The notes: generated by a model not told the origin, from the letters alone. Counted from the stretch's first letter, positions 17,103 through 25,968 are shown. The stretch is 64,000 nt of DNA from CBDIHP01 sp965279195 (GCA_965279195.1 CBDIHP010000040.1:1-64000), one strand, 5' to 3'. Program-made: numbers and translations.

Positions 17103-18146
17103 TCAATCGAGGATGGTGCCGTCGGCGAGGAAGCCCACGGGGGGATGCGACAGGACCTCGTCGAGCAGCCCTTCCGTCGCCCGATGCTCATCGAAGGCAC
17201 CCAGCCAGGCGTCTGCGATGGTGCCCGCGCCAAGGATCCAGGTCAAGCCGACCAGCGAGGTCGTCGGCCTCGAGTTGATCTCGATCACCACCACGCCGCC
17301 GTCGGCCTTGAGGACGAAATCGACCCCCACGAACCCCGCCAGGCCGGGCACCGAGCGGATCGCCCGCAGGCCCTCCGCTAGCCCGGGGCCGGGCGCCGGG
17401 ATCGTGCCGCCCCGGTACGCCAACTCGCCGTCCGGGCCCGCCTCGATCGTCTGCCGGCCGAGTCCGAGCGGGATGACCGGATCGCCCCCCGGCCGCACGA
17501 TCCCGCAGAAGCTGCGCGACTCCCCCTCGACCCACTCCTGCGCGATCATCGGCGAGGTCCAGTCGGTTCGGACCGGCCAGTCCCCCGGACGATGGATCCG
17601 GAAGGTCTCCAGCGTCCCCGCGCCGTCGAGCGGCTTGAGGATCGCCGGGAAGGTCAGGCCGACCGGGATCGAGCCGTCGGGCGGGAGGGCGAAGGTCGCG
17701 GGATGGGGGATGCCCCGGGATCGGAAGTGGTCGGCGAGCCGCAGCTTGTCGGACGTCAGGGCGATGGCGGCCGGTGAACTGCCGAGCGAGCGGCCCCCGG
17801 ACTCGACGATCCAGCGCGCCCGCTCTTCGAGCAGGCCGCCGGACTCGGGTGCGACGATCAGGCTCCAGTCGGCCCTCGCGGATTGCTCGCGGACGATCGA
17901 CTCTTCCCGGCCGGGTCCGACGCGGATACGCTGCACGCCCGGCTCGTCAGGCTCGGGGTCGAACCGCTCGCCGAGCGTCGTCACGACGAGCGTCTCGTCT
18001 GGCCGGTAAAACCCGTCGATGAGCGCCTGCCGCATGGCGCGACCTTCACGCACCCAGCTCATCGGCAGGGGTTGGTCGGCGAGCCCGAGCCCGCCGCCGA
18101 GGACGTATTCGTGGAGGAAGATCACCCTGCGCCTGGAGCGGTCCAT
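17103..18146 (-). CDS. ATP-grasp ligase, MfnD-like (COG1821)
   Basis: A 347-residue protein. The N-terminal segment is VIFLHEYVLGGGLG, with LTSDKLRLADHF and LKPLDGAGTLETF in the ATP-grasp core, and VGVDFVLKADGGVVVIEINSRPTTS with the metal-binding Glu/Asn. COG1821 includes MfnD, the tyramine-glutamate ligase of methanofuran synthesis. The start at 18146 (MDRSRRR) is preferred over the longer frame to 18179. Its ATG overlaps the ATG of the divergent HisA-like gene within CCATGG, leaving no intergenic promoter. Confidence 0.82.
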   Translation of the reverse strand: MDRSRRRVIFLHEYVLGGGLGLADQPLPMSWVREGRAMRQALIDGFYRPDETLVVTTLGERFDPEPDEPGVQRIRVGPGREESIVREQSARADWSLIVAPESGGLLEERARWIVESGGRSLGSSPAAIALTSDKLRLADHFRSRGIPHPATFALPPDGSIPVGLTFPAILKPLDGAGTLETFRIHRPGDWPVRTDWTSPMIAQEWVEGESRSFCGIVRPGGDPVIPLGLGRQTIEAGPDGELAYRGGTIPAPGPGLAEGLRAIRSVPGLAGFVGVDFVLKADGGVVVIEINSRPTTSLVGLTWILGAGTIADAWLGAFDEHRATEGLLDEVLSHPPVGFLADGTILD

Positions 18147-18858
18147 GGCCATCCGCGTGATTCCCGTGCTCGACCTCAAGGGCGGCGTGGCCGTCCGCGC
18201 CCGCGCCGGCGACCGCGATCATTATGCCCCGCTCTCCGCGACCTTTCACCCCGGCTCCGACCCGGTCGAGTGGGCCTCGGCGTTCCGGACACGTCTCGGC
18301 CTCGACACCCTCTACCTCGCCGACCTCGATGCCATCACGCGCGGTATGCCGCAGCTTGCCCTGATCCGTCGGGTGATCGAGACCATGCGCGAGGTCTGGC
18401 TCGACGGCGGCTTCCGGGTCCTCACGTCGGTCTCGCCCTGGCGGGATGACCCCCGCGTCTGCCCCGTGCTGGGGCTGGAGACGATCGCGGGGCCGGAGGC
18501 CGTGAAGGCGATCGTCGATGCGTTCGGGGCGGGTCGCGTGATCTTCAGCCTGGATCTCCGGGACGGCGTGCCCTTGGCGGATGAGAGGCGCTGGGGGGCT
18601 CTGGATGCGACGAGGATCATCGGTCAGGTCATCGACGCGGGCGTTCGCCGCGTGATCCTGCTCGACCTGAAACGCGTCGGCGTCGGCCGGGGGCCGGGGA
18701 CTCTGGATTTGCTCGGACGGTTGGCAACGCACCATCCGAACATCGAGTGGACCGTCGGCGGCGGGGTCTCGACAAAGGCCGACCTGGACCAACTGGCAGA
18801 GACGCCCGCGTGCGCGATTCTCGTCGGGACCGCAATCTATGATCGAACTTTGACGTGA
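18145..18858 (+). CDS. HisA-like TIM-barrel protein of the H4MPT gene set (COG1411)
   Basis: A 237-residue protein beginning AIRVIPVLDLKGGVAVRA, the phosphoribosyl-isomerase opening. Other strands are LYLADLDAI, VWLDGGFR, VIFSLDLRDG, ILLDLKRVGVGRG and WTVGGGVS. It is the HisA paralogue typical of C1-cofactor clusters rather than histidine synthesis: no other his gene is near, and it faces an MfnD-like gene. The reaction is not established. The longer frame from 18019 is antisense to the ligase gene and is not used. Confidence 0.82.
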   Translation: MAIRVIPVLDLKGGVAVRARAGDRDHYAPLSATFHPGSDPVEWASAFRTRLGLDTLYLADLDAITRGMPQLALIRRVIETMREVWLDGGFRVLTSVSPWRDDPRVCPVLGLETIAGPEAVKAIVDAFGAGRVIFSLDLRDGVPLADERRWGALDATRIIGQVIDAGVRRVILLDLKRVGVGRGPGTLDLLGRLATHHPNIEWTVGGGVSTKADLDQLAETPACAILVGTAIYDRTLT

Positions 18859-18861
18859 ATC

Positions 18862-19001
18862 TGGAGTGCGTCCGCTAGCTGACGCTCTGTCCTCGCGGAG
18901 CTTGCTACGCGTGCCCATCAATGCTGAAGGCTCCGAACCGATCCCCAGTCTCGGGAGCAAGCTCCCACAGGGTGAGAGCGGCAACAAGCGGACGCACTCC
19001 A
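18862..19001. repeat. Structured inverted-repeat element, family A copy 2
   Basis: A 15-bp perfect terminal inverted repeat (TGGAGTGCGTCCGCT at 18862-18876, complement at 18987-19001). It shares GAGCTTGCTACGCGTGCC-like and CTCGGGAGCAAGCTCCC internal blocks with the copy at 11426. Relative to copy 1 the inner half of the end helix changes from GGAAGC to GTCCGC on one arm, with the matching change on the other, which argues for a selected RNA or DNA hairpin. It lies between the convergent HisA-like and PhzF genes. Confidence 0.82.
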
Positions 19002-19008
19002 GAGTTCG

Positions 19009-19827
19009 CTACCTGGGATCGGCGGCGGTTGTCAGTTCGCCGCGCAGGACGGTCACAGCCCGGCCGGAGAGATGGACCCGGTCGCCGACGAGGGAGACGC
19101 GGATGACCCCGCCGCGTTCGGAGATCTGCTCTGCGACGAATTCGGCCTTGTTCATGAGGGCGGACCAGTAGGGGCCGAGGGCGCAGTGGGCGGAGCCGGT
19201 GACGGGGTCCTCGTTCACGCCGGCGGCGGGGGCGAAGAAGCGGGAGACGAAGTCGACGCCCTCGCGATTCGATCGGCTGGTGACGATGACCCCGCGATGC
19301 GGCAGGGCGGCGAGCTTGGCCATGTCGGGCCGGAGGGCCTTGAGGTCGGACTCGCGTGCGATCTCGCAGAGCACGTCGAACGCCGTCTTGCCGGCGTAGC
19401 CGACCGCGATCCCGAGTGCGTCCGACAGCACCTCGACATCGGCCCGCTCCTTCGGCGGGGTCGCGGGGAAATCCAGGGTGATCCAGTCCCCCTGCTTCGT
19501 CGCGACGAGCCGGCCGCTGCGGGTGTCGAAGAATGCTGGGGCGTCGGGCGTCAGGTGGCCTTCTTCCCAGAGGGCATGGGCCGAGGCCAGCGTGGCGTGG
19601 CCGCAGAGGTCGACCTCGATCGTCGGTGTGAACCAGCGCAGGCCGAACGAGTCGCCCGCGTCGGACTTCAGCAAGAACGCCGTCTCCGAGAGGTTCATCT
19701 CGCGGGCGAGGTCCTGCATCCATCGCTCGTCGCGGGGGCCGTCAAGAATGCAGACGGCCGCCGGATTGCCCGCGAACGGGCGATCGGTGAAGGCATCGAC
19801 CTGGGTGAATCGCTGGGGACCGCTCAA
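19009..19827 (-). CDS. PhzF family isomerase/epimerase
   Basis: A 272-residue protein, the usual PhzF length. VDAFTDRPFAGNPAAVCIL opens the first half, NLSETAFL carries the catalytic-Glu region, and VDLCGHATLASAH and GVNEDPVTGSAHCALGPYW mark the two duplicated diaminopimelate-epimerase-like halves. The physiological substrate of most PhzF relatives outside phenazine clusters is unknown, and no phenazine genes are present. It ends just after repeat family A copy 2. Confidence 0.93.
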   Translation of the reverse strand: MSGPQRFTQVDAFTDRPFAGNPAAVCILDGPRDERWMQDLAREMNLSETAFLLKSDAGDSFGLRWFTPTIEVDLCGHATLASAHALWEEGHLTPDAPAFFDTRSGRLVATKQGDWITLDFPATPPKERADVEVLSDALGIAVGYAGKTAFDVLCEIARESDLKALRPDMAKLAALPHRGVIVTSRSNREGVDFVSRFFAPAAGVNEDPVTGSAHCALGPYWSALMNKAEFVAEQISERGGVIRVSLVGDRVHLSGRAVTVLRGELTTAADPR

Positions 19828-19888
19828 GGGGAAGCTCCGGGGGTGGTCGAGTCCTGGCGAGCCGTTGCCGACCTGATCCTGTGTGTCA

Positions 19889-20896
19889 TCAGACCCGCGT
19901 CGTGATCTTGCCCATCCGGACGACTTCGAGGTCGCGTCCCTTGACGCGCTTGAGGGTCTCGATCTGGGCGTCGTCCCACTTCGGGCTGGGGCAGCCGGTC
20001 ATGAACCAGTCGCCTCCGTTGTCGGCGAGGATCATGCCGTAGGTCTTGAGGGCCGTCAGGATGATCCGGGCCTGGGGTGGGAATTTCGCGATGTCGTAGT
20101 TCCCCTTGAGCCGGACCCGCATGCCCATCGGGGGCAGGTTGGGGTCGGTCCTGCTGCTGGCGAAGTGGCGGGCGGGGTGGACGAACGCCCGCCGTGTCCG
20201 GACGCAGGTGAACCGGATGGCGTGCGGGATCGCGCCGAAGTGCTCGACCTCGTCGTATCGGATCAGGCCGGGGAACACCGGCAGGCCGGCGGCGTCGGCC
20301 GAGGTCCAGCCGAGAGGGCGGTCGGCATTGGATTTGAGGTCCCAGACCGCCCCCGAGTCGGCCTTCCAGTGGCCGGCGGCCGGGTCGGGGAAGGCGCGGA
20401 AGAGTTCGTAGAGCTTGAGGTTGTCGCGGTCGATCACCAGCACGTGCCGGTCGCCGTCGCCGTTCGGTCCGCCCTCGATCGGGGCGTTGAGGGGGATCGG
20501 ATAGGGGCCGGGGTCGCTCTCGCCGACGTAGGTGAATTTCACGGGGACCTTCGGCTCGGTCCCGGCGACCACCAGGTACGGCATGCCCATCGGGCCCTTG
20601 CCGTCGTAGTTCGAGAAGAAGTCCGGGTGCAGGCCCTTGCCCGCGCCGATGGAGGCGATGAGGGCGTCGGAGTTCGGATCGACCCGCGACTTCGCGATGT
20701 CCAGGTTCCACGGGTTCGTCGTCGGGAACGGCCGGTAGCCCCGCATGCGGGCGACAACCCCGAGGTCCGGCTTCGCAGTCGTGCCCTTGGGTTCCTGCGC
20801 ACGGGCGATCGACCACCCGCCGCAACCCAGGGCGAGCCCGGCCACGGAGGCGAGGAAGTCGCGTCGTTCTCGCGAGATCTGGGGACCGTTCGGCAT
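19889..20896 (-). CDS. Tat-exported hypothetical protein
   Basis: A 335-residue protein. The start at 20896 gives a Tat-like leader (ISRERRDFLASV, hydrophobic to ARAQ). The mature part contains FPTTNPWNLDIAKSRVDPNSD, DGDRHVLVIDRDN, ELFRAF and a C-terminal TYGMILADNGGDWFMTG segment, shared by a family of secreted bacterial proteins of unknown role. It lies 56 bp downstream of the PP2C phosphatase gene on the same strand. No catalytic motif can be named with confidence. Confidence 0.65.
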   Translation of the reverse strand: MPNGPQISRERRDFLASVAGLALGCGGWSIARAQEPKGTTAKPDLGVVARMRGYRPFPTTNPWNLDIAKSRVDPNSDALIASIGAGKGLHPDFFSNYDGKGPMGMPYLVVAGTEPKVPVKFTYVGESDPGPYPIPLNAPIEGGPNGDGDRHVLVIDRDNLKLYELFRAFPDPAAGHWKADSGAVWDLKSNADRPLGWTSADAAGLPVFPGLIRYDEVEHFGAIPHAIRFTCVRTRRAFVHPARHFASSRTDPNLPPMGMRVRLKGNYDIAKFPPQARIILTALKTYGMILADNGGDWFMTGCPSPKWDDAQIETLKRVKGRDLEVVRMGKITTRV

Positions 20897-20952
20897 CTCG
20901 GGGCCTTCCTTCCGGGACGACGCAGGGCGGACACCATCCGGGGCCGTCGGGT

Positions 20953-21813
20953 TCAGACCTTCCGGAGCCCGAAGAACTTGGCGTAGATGTCCAGCTTCTC
21001 GACCAGGCCCGGCGGGCGGTCGCCCTGGCCGTTCTGGCGCAGGACGATCAGCGTCGAGTCGTCGTCGGCCGGGGCACCGCCTCGATAGGCCGCGACCCGG
21101 TCGAGGATCGCGCGGCCGAGATGCTCCGGGTCGGAGGGGTCGAGGACCCGGATGATGTCCAGGAGCGGAGATTCCCCGAGGAGTTGCCCGGACGCATCGG
21201 CGGACTCGATCAGTGCATCGGTGTAAAGGACCAGCACGTCTCCCTCGGACAACGGGAACTCGCCCGACTCGTACTCGCCGTCGTCGAGGATCCCCAGCGG
21301 CAGGTTCGCGGCGTCGGCGGACTGGTCGCCGAGCACCGCCCAGGAGTTCGTCTCCGCGCGGTAGAGGAACGGACGGGGGTGGCCGGCGTTGCCGATCTGG
21401 ACCGTCCGGGGTCCGGCGAGGTAGGTCATCACGACGGCGGTCGCGAACCGGCCGGAGGCGTCGAGCGCGGAGAAGGCGCGGTTGAGCTGGGCGAGGAATC
21501 CGTCCTGCCGCTTGGTGTTGATGTGCTTCCGCATCAGGTCGCGGAGCGATGCACCGAGCGCGCCGACGTGCTCGCCGTGGCCGGAGACGTCGGCCAGGAC
21601 GACCCGGCTGACGTAGCCGCCGCCGCAGACCGAGACGTAGTGCACGTCCCCGCCGCGCTTCGAGCCGGCGTGGGGGAGCGTGGTGAGCCAGATGTCGAGG
21701 CCGGGGGTGTCGAGCCGGTGCGTGGCGGCCTCGGTGCCGCCGCGGATCTCCATGCAACGGAGGGCCGACGATTCGGCCGAGGCGCGAGGCGAGGTCAGGG
21801 CTGTTGCGGGCAT
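20953..21813 (-). CDS. PP2C/SpoIIE-type protein phosphatase
   Basis: A 286-residue protein starting MPATALTS. Motifs in order: RGGDVHYVSVCGGG, VLADVSGHGEHVG (the metal-binding Asp and Gly), IGNAGHPRPFLY, LYTDALIES, and DDDSTLIVL at the end. The pattern is complete for an active metal-dependent phosphatase of the RsbU/SpoIIE type. It follows an atypical kinase gene by 111 bp on the same strand, so the two may act on one target in opposite directions. No STAS or anti-sigma partner is adjacent. Confidence 0.88.
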   Translation of the reverse strand: MPATALTSPRASAESSALRCMEIRGGTEAATHRLDTPGLDIWLTTLPHAGSKRGGDVHYVSVCGGGYVSRVVLADVSGHGEHVGALGASLRDLMRKHINTKRQDGFLAQLNRAFSALDASGRFATAVVMTYLAGPRTVQIGNAGHPRPFLYRAETNSWAVLGDQSADAANLPLGILDDGEYESGEFPLSEGDVLVLYTDALIESADASGQLLGESPLLDIIRVLDPSDPEHLGRAILDRVAAYRGGAPADDDSTLIVLRQNGQGDRPPGLVEKLDIYAKFFGLRKV

Positions 21814-21924
21814 GCTGCGGACTCCGAGCGACCGGAGCCTCACGCCCGGACGGGGCGGTCGGCTCTCAATCGATCGTATCCGCCCAGGCAATGCCTGCCC
21901 AGGCGCGGAGGGCCCCGCGCGGGA

Positions 21925-23403
21925 TCATTCGACGAACGGTTCCAGGGCGTTGGCGACGTCCAGCGGCGTCGGGTACCGATCGTCGGACTTCTTCCGCATC
22001 ATCTTGAGGATGATGGCCTCGAGTTCGATCGGCAGGTCGGGGGAGATTTCCCTCGGCCGCTTCGGCTCGGACATCAGATGGGCGTAGAGCTTCTCGGTCT
22101 GGCTCGGCACCGGGAACGGTACCGTGCCGCAGACCATGTGATAGAGCGAGCAGCCGAGCGAGTAGATGTCGCTCCGCGTATCCACCCCGCGCGAGTCCTT
22201 GGCCTGCTCCGGCGAGAGGTAGTCGAAGGTGCCGACCGTGACGCCGTCGCGGGTGACCTGCCCAGCGTCCTCCAGCACGATCGCCAGGCCCATGTCGGTG
22301 AGCTTGGCGACGCCGCTCTGGGTCACGAGGATGTTGTAGGGGGTGACGTCGCGGTGGATCAGACCTTTGAGCCGGGCGTGGTCGAGGCCTAGGGCCACCT
22401 GGCGGGTAATCCGGGCGGCGACCTTGAGGGAGAGCCGCCCCTCCTCGCGGATCATCTGGCCGACGTTCTTGCCCTCGACGTACTCCATCACGATGTAGCG
22501 CTGGCCCTCGCACTCGCCGTCGTCGTAGATCCGAACCAGATTCTCCTGCTCGAGCTGGGCGCCCACGCGGGCCTCGCGGAGGAATCGGGCGATGGCCCGG
22601 GGGACGCCATTGCGCTCGGAGGAGAGGACCTTGATCGCGACCTTGCGGCCGAGCTTGGAGTCCCTCGCCAGATAGACACGCCCCATCCCGCCCTCGCCGA
22701 TGCGGTCGAGCAGCACGTAGCGGTCGATCACGAAGCCCTCATGCTTGCCCGCGAGGAGCTGCTGCGACTGCCAGACGGTGAGCTTTCCGGCGAGGACGAC
22801 CTGGCGTGCGAGCCGGCGTTCGGCGGCCTCGACCGGGAGCCGCTTGTCGGGCGGGATCGCCTGCCAGCAGGCCTCCAGGGTCGCGCGGTCGATCAGGTTG
22901 CTGGAGAGGGCCGCCTTCCAGAACCGGGAGTTCCGGGGGGCGGTGAGGTCGGGCTCCATGACCCGGGTCGGGGCCGACTGCACGGCGGTCGCGACGGCCG
23001 CCGCGGCCGGCACGGCCTGCTCTCGCGAGACCCCGGGCCGGGATCCGGGAGGGGTCCGCTGGACGGGGACGGCGGACGACGGCGGCGTGACCGGCGTCGG
23101 GCGATACGAAGGTTGGGAGCGGCTGTTGGCCGGGGTCGTCGGCGGCGTGACCGGCGTCGTCCCGCGCGGCAGGTTCCCGCCGGGGACGAGGTCGGAGCCC
23201 CAGAAGCGGTCGTGCGAGGCCATGGGGTCCTCGACCGCGAACGAGCCGACCATCTCGACGTAGTCCCAGTGGCAGTCGGGCATCTCGGGGAATTCGGAGC
23301 CTTCGGCGTCGTAGAGCGCGGTCACATTCCCGAATTCGTCGAGCTCGACGTAGCCGAAGCCCTCGTGTCCTCGAGTAAAGACGACCTTGCTCAAGGTTCG
23401 CAT
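21925..23403 (-). CDS. Atypical Ser/Thr protein kinase with N-terminal module
   Basis: A 492-residue protein. Residues 1-70 form a small acidic, aromatic domain (GHEGFGYVELDEFGN), then a Pro/Thr/Ser-rich linker to about 150. A short helical module (160-215, LIDRATLEACWQAI) precedes the kinase domain from about 228. The glycine loop GEGGMG and ATP lysine at 258 are present. The catalytic loop reads HRDVTPYN (350-357), with Thr where Lys is usual, and DFG is replaced by DMG (370-372). No transmembrane helix. The catalytic Asp residues remain, so activity is possible but unproven. The phosphatase gene lies downstream. Confidence 0.87.
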   Translation of the reverse strand: MRTLSKVVFTRGHEGFGYVELDEFGNVTALYDAEGSEFPEMPDCHWDYVEMVGSFAVEDPMASHDRFWGSDLVPGGNLPRGTTPVTPPTTPANSRSQPSYRPTPVTPPSSAVPVQRTPPGSRPGVSREQAVPAAAAVATAVQSAPTRVMEPDLTAPRNSRFWKAALSSNLIDRATLEACWQAIPPDKRLPVEAAERRLARQVVLAGKLTVWQSQQLLAGKHEGFVIDRYVLLDRIGEGGMGRVYLARDSKLGRKVAIKVLSSERNGVPRAIARFLREARVGAQLEQENLVRIYDDGECEGQRYIVMEYVEGKNVGQMIREEGRLSLKVAARITRQVALGLDHARLKGLIHRDVTPYNILVTQSGVAKLTDMGLAIVLEDAGQVTRDGVTVGTFDYLSPEQAKDSRGVDTRSDIYSLGCSLYHMVCGTVPFPVPSQTEKLYAHLMSEPKRPREISPDLPIELEAIILKMMRKKSDDRYPTPLDVANALEPFVE

Positions 23404-23845
23404 GGGACAAGCTCGTCACGTCTGGCCTGGGGATGACCACGCCCCCGCACGGCGTCGGCCGGACGCCCGCGGGGTTGAGACTGCATCGTCGGGTCGGAGC
23501 CGCGGGGCCACTCGCATCCTCTCGCCCTGGAGGAGACCCGGGGGGGACCGGGCCACGAGCTTCCGCTCAGTTGCTACGAAACTCCGCTTCCCGTCTCAGG
23601 GGAGCAACTCACATGCCGCCACCCTCCGGGACTCCCCCCATTCCGCCGGCGAGGCGACCGACGTGCATCAGACTCGTGACGCGAATTCCCGGGATCCTGC
23701 CCCCGCGACTGTCCAACCTCGACAACGCGTTCAGGAGTGTCAGGCCATGTTGACAGTCGCAGTGACACTTTGCTTGCCACCTGGCATGTCGGATTGACAG
23801 GGGTTCTCTCGTCTTGAGACGAGGCTGTGAGCGAATCTCGGCACC
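23404..23845. other. Intergenic region, possible degenerate repeat
   Basis: 442 bp with no convincing gene. Bases 23545-23615 (GAGCTTCCGCTC, then CTCAGGGGAGCAACTC) weakly resemble the interior of repeat family A and may be a decayed copy. A TTGACA at 23750-23755 points away from both neighbouring genes and lacks a -10. Confidence 0.35.
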
Positions 23846-24874
23846 TCAGGGGTTCTGGAAAAGGTCCTCCTGCGACCGAGGCCAGCCCTCGGGATGGGGC
23901 CGGAGAAGCGATTCGATCGGCCGGATCACCGTCGTGGAGGAGTCGCCTTGGACCCGTCCCAGGTGGCGCAGCGGACGGGTGCTGGTGCGGATCACGACGG
24001 CCCCGTCGGCCCAGGGGAGCGCCTTGAGATTCTCCAGAAACGCGCCGAAGGTCCCCCCCTTGATCAGGAAGTATTCGACGTCCGAGATGTAGAGCACTCC
24101 GACTCGCATCGAGCGGTCCTTCAGCCAGCGCCCCAGCGCCGGCATGGCCCGGCCGCCGACGACGTTCGCCACGATCGGCACGAGGCGGTCGCCGAGCTGG
24201 ATCGCGCGGAGGGTCGCGTAGGGGCGATCGTCCGAGAGGAAGTGCGCCGGCCAGCCCGAGCGGTCGCGGGCGACGAGGAAGGAGCCGAGCGTGGGATACA
24301 TCGGCAACGCCAGGAACCTCGCGTTCAACCCCGGCCCCGCGAGCCGGCGCTGGAGGGTGGCGATCTCATCGAATTCGGCAGGTGTGAGGATCTGATAGGG
24401 GCGGAGCACCTGGGCGACCTCGCGGACCTGCCGATCGAGCAGGGCCCGATCGAGTGGCGCCTCCTTGAAGACCGCGACGAGATCCTCCGCCGACAGCGGA
24501 CCCGCCTTGACCGTTGCGGGCGTTCGCGCCAGGAACCTCGACAGGTAGCCGACCCGATCCGCGGAAAGCATCAGGATGGCCTTGTGCAGCAGGTGGACGA
24601 GGGCGTTCCTGCGGCGGTAGTCGGCGACGAACGCCAGCGTCGGGTCGATGTGGGCGGCGTAGGTCAGGTTCTGGTCGGGGCCGACGCCCAGGTACACGCT
24701 GCCTTTCGGCGCGAGCCGAACGAGCTGGTCGACGACGCGGGGGTAGGAGTCCTCGTTCGACATGAGGTTGTCGGCGTGCGGGCCCGACTCGGGCTCGGAC
24801 ACGTCGCGCAGGACGGCCCCCAGCGAACGGTCGCGCGCGGGGAAGGCGACGTCGGCCAGGTAGCGGATCGTCAT
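23846..24874 (-). CDS. Conserved hypothetical protein (LIC10091-like, possible methyltransferase fold)
   Basis: A 342-residue protein starting MTIRYLADV. It contains DNLMSNEDSYPRV, GSVYLGVGPDQNLTY, a stretch with FVADYRRRNALVHLL, and YISDVEYFLIKGGTFGAFLENL. These blocks recall a widespread unnamed family (one member is Leptospira LIC10091) with a Rossmann, methyltransferase-like core. My family recall is uncertain and no function is known. It is transcribed divergently from the hydroxyproline operon. Confidence 0.6.
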   Translation of the reverse strand: MTIRYLADVAFPARDRSLGAVLRDVSEPESGPHADNLMSNEDSYPRVVDQLVRLAPKGSVYLGVGPDQNLTYAAHIDPTLAFVADYRRRNALVHLLHKAILMLSADRVGYLSRFLARTPATVKAGPLSAEDLVAVFKEAPLDRALLDRQVREVAQVLRPYQILTPAEFDEIATLQRRLAGPGLNARFLALPMYPTLGSFLVARDRSGWPAHFLSDDRPYATLRAIQLGDRLVPIVANVVGGRAMPALGRWLKDRSMRVGVLYISDVEYFLIKGGTFGAFLENLKALPWADGAVVIRTSTRPLRHLGRVQGDSSTTVIRPIESLLRPHPEGWPRSQEDLFQNP

Positions 24875-24912
24875 GTGTCGGGATCCCGATGGTTGGCGTC
24901 GTGGCTGCCGGA

Positions 24913-24942
24913 TTGACAATTTTCGCAGCGAACTTGCATTCT
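24913..24942 (+). promoter_or_regulatory. Candidate sigma-70-type promoter for the hydroxyproline operon
   Basis: A perfect TTGACA at 24913-24918 and, after 18 bases, CATTCT at 24937-24942 (3 of 6 to TATAAT), about 90 bp upstream of the first CDS. It lies in the 156-bp divergent gap. The -35 is strong and the -10 weak. Confidence 0.4.
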
Positions 24943-25030
24943 ATGGGGACCACGGGGCGGCGAGATGCCCCGGTTAGACGGGTGTTGAACCCGTCGGCAG
25001 CGATCGAATCGGACCCGGAGCGTGGCATCG

Positions 25031-25930
25031 ATGAGCGTGGCATGGCGGGGCGTGTTTCCGGCGGCGACAACCCAGTTCAAGGCGGATGAGTCGCTCGACC
25101 TCCCCACAACCCTCGCCCACCTCGACGCGATGATCGAGGCCGGCGTCCATGGCATGATCATGCTCGGCACCGTGGGCGAGAACTGCTCGCTCGAACCGGC
25201 CGAGAAGCTCGACGTGCTCAAGGCCACCGTCGATCATATCGCGGGCCGCGTCCCCGTGCTCACCGGCGTCGCCGAGTCCTCCACGCGGGTCGCCTGCAAG
25301 TTCGCCGAGGCGGCGAAGAAGGTCGGCGTCGACGGCCTCATGGTCCTGCCGGCGATGGTCTACAAGGCCGACGGCCGCGAGGCGATGGCCCACTTCCGGG
25401 CCGTCGCGAAGGCCACCGACCTGCCGATCATGATCTACAACAACCCCGTCTCCTACAACGTCGACATCACCCCCGAGCAGTTCGCCGAGCTCGCCGACGA
25501 GCCGAAGTTCGTCGCGATCAAGGAGTCCTCGGAGGACGTCCGCCGGATCACCGACCTGCGGAATGTCGTCGGCGACCGCTACATCCTCTTCTCGGGCGTC
25601 GACGACCTCGTGTTGGAGAGCATCCTCCTCGGCGCGGAGGGCTGGATCTCGGGGCTGGTGAACGCCTTCCCGGCCGAGAACCGCCTGCTGTGGGACCTCG
25701 CCACCGCCGGCCGCTGGGACGAGGCCGTGAAGGTGTATCGCTGGTACACCCCCCTGCTCCACCTCGACACGCACGTCAAGCTCGTGCAGTACATCAAGCT
25801 CGCCGCGCAGGAGTGCGGGTTCGGGACTGAGATCACCCGCGCCCCCCGCCTGCCCCTGGTCGGCGAGGAACGCGAGCGGGTCCTCGGGATCATCCGCAAG
25901 GGCATCGCCGCGCGGCCGAAGGTCAACTGA
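25031..25930 (+). CDS. DHDPS-family lyase/deaminase, probable pyrroline-4-hydroxy-2-carboxylate deaminase
   Basis: A 299-residue TIM-barrel protein of the DapA/NAL superfamily. It has GTVGENCSLEPAEK (the substrate carboxylate loop), YNNPVSYN with the catalytic Tyr at 136, and the Schiff-base Lys at 164 in VAIKESSED. It is followed by a hydroxyproline-epimerase-like and a D-amino-acid-oxidase-like gene. In that setting the usual role is deamination of 1-pyrroline-4-hydroxy-2-carboxylate to 2-oxoglutarate semialdehyde. DapA or another aldolase cannot be excluded by sequence alone. The start is ATG at 25031; a GTG nine bases upstream is also possible. Confidence 0.8.
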   Translation: MSVAWRGVFPAATTQFKADESLDLPTTLAHLDAMIEAGVHGMIMLGTVGENCSLEPAEKLDVLKATVDHIAGRVPVLTGVAESSTRVACKFAEAAKKVGVDGLMVLPAMVYKADGREAMAHFRAVAKATDLPIMIYNNPVSYNVDITPEQFAELADEPKFVAIKESSEDVRRITDLRNVVGDRYILFSGVDDLVLESILLGAEGWISGLVNAFPAENRLLWDLATAGRWDEAVKVYRWYTPLLHLDTHVKLVQYIKLAAQECGFGTEITRAPRLPLVGEERERVLGIIRKGIAARPKVN

Positions 25931-25943
25931 TTCATCTCGGCTG

Positions 25944-25968
25944 TGGCACCCGAACTGGCTCCCGATGA
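25944..25968. repeat. Half copy of repeat family B
   Basis: TGGCACCCGAACTGGCTCCC matches, with small changes, one arm of the large inverted repeat at 41098-41264. Only one arm is present, in the 108-bp gap between two operon genes, so it cannot form the full hairpin. Confidence 0.55.

Noticed and set aside
23750..23755. Perfect TTGACA promoter-like hexamer
   Set aside because: No -10 element at the right distance, and it points antisense into the 3' end of the neighbouring gene.
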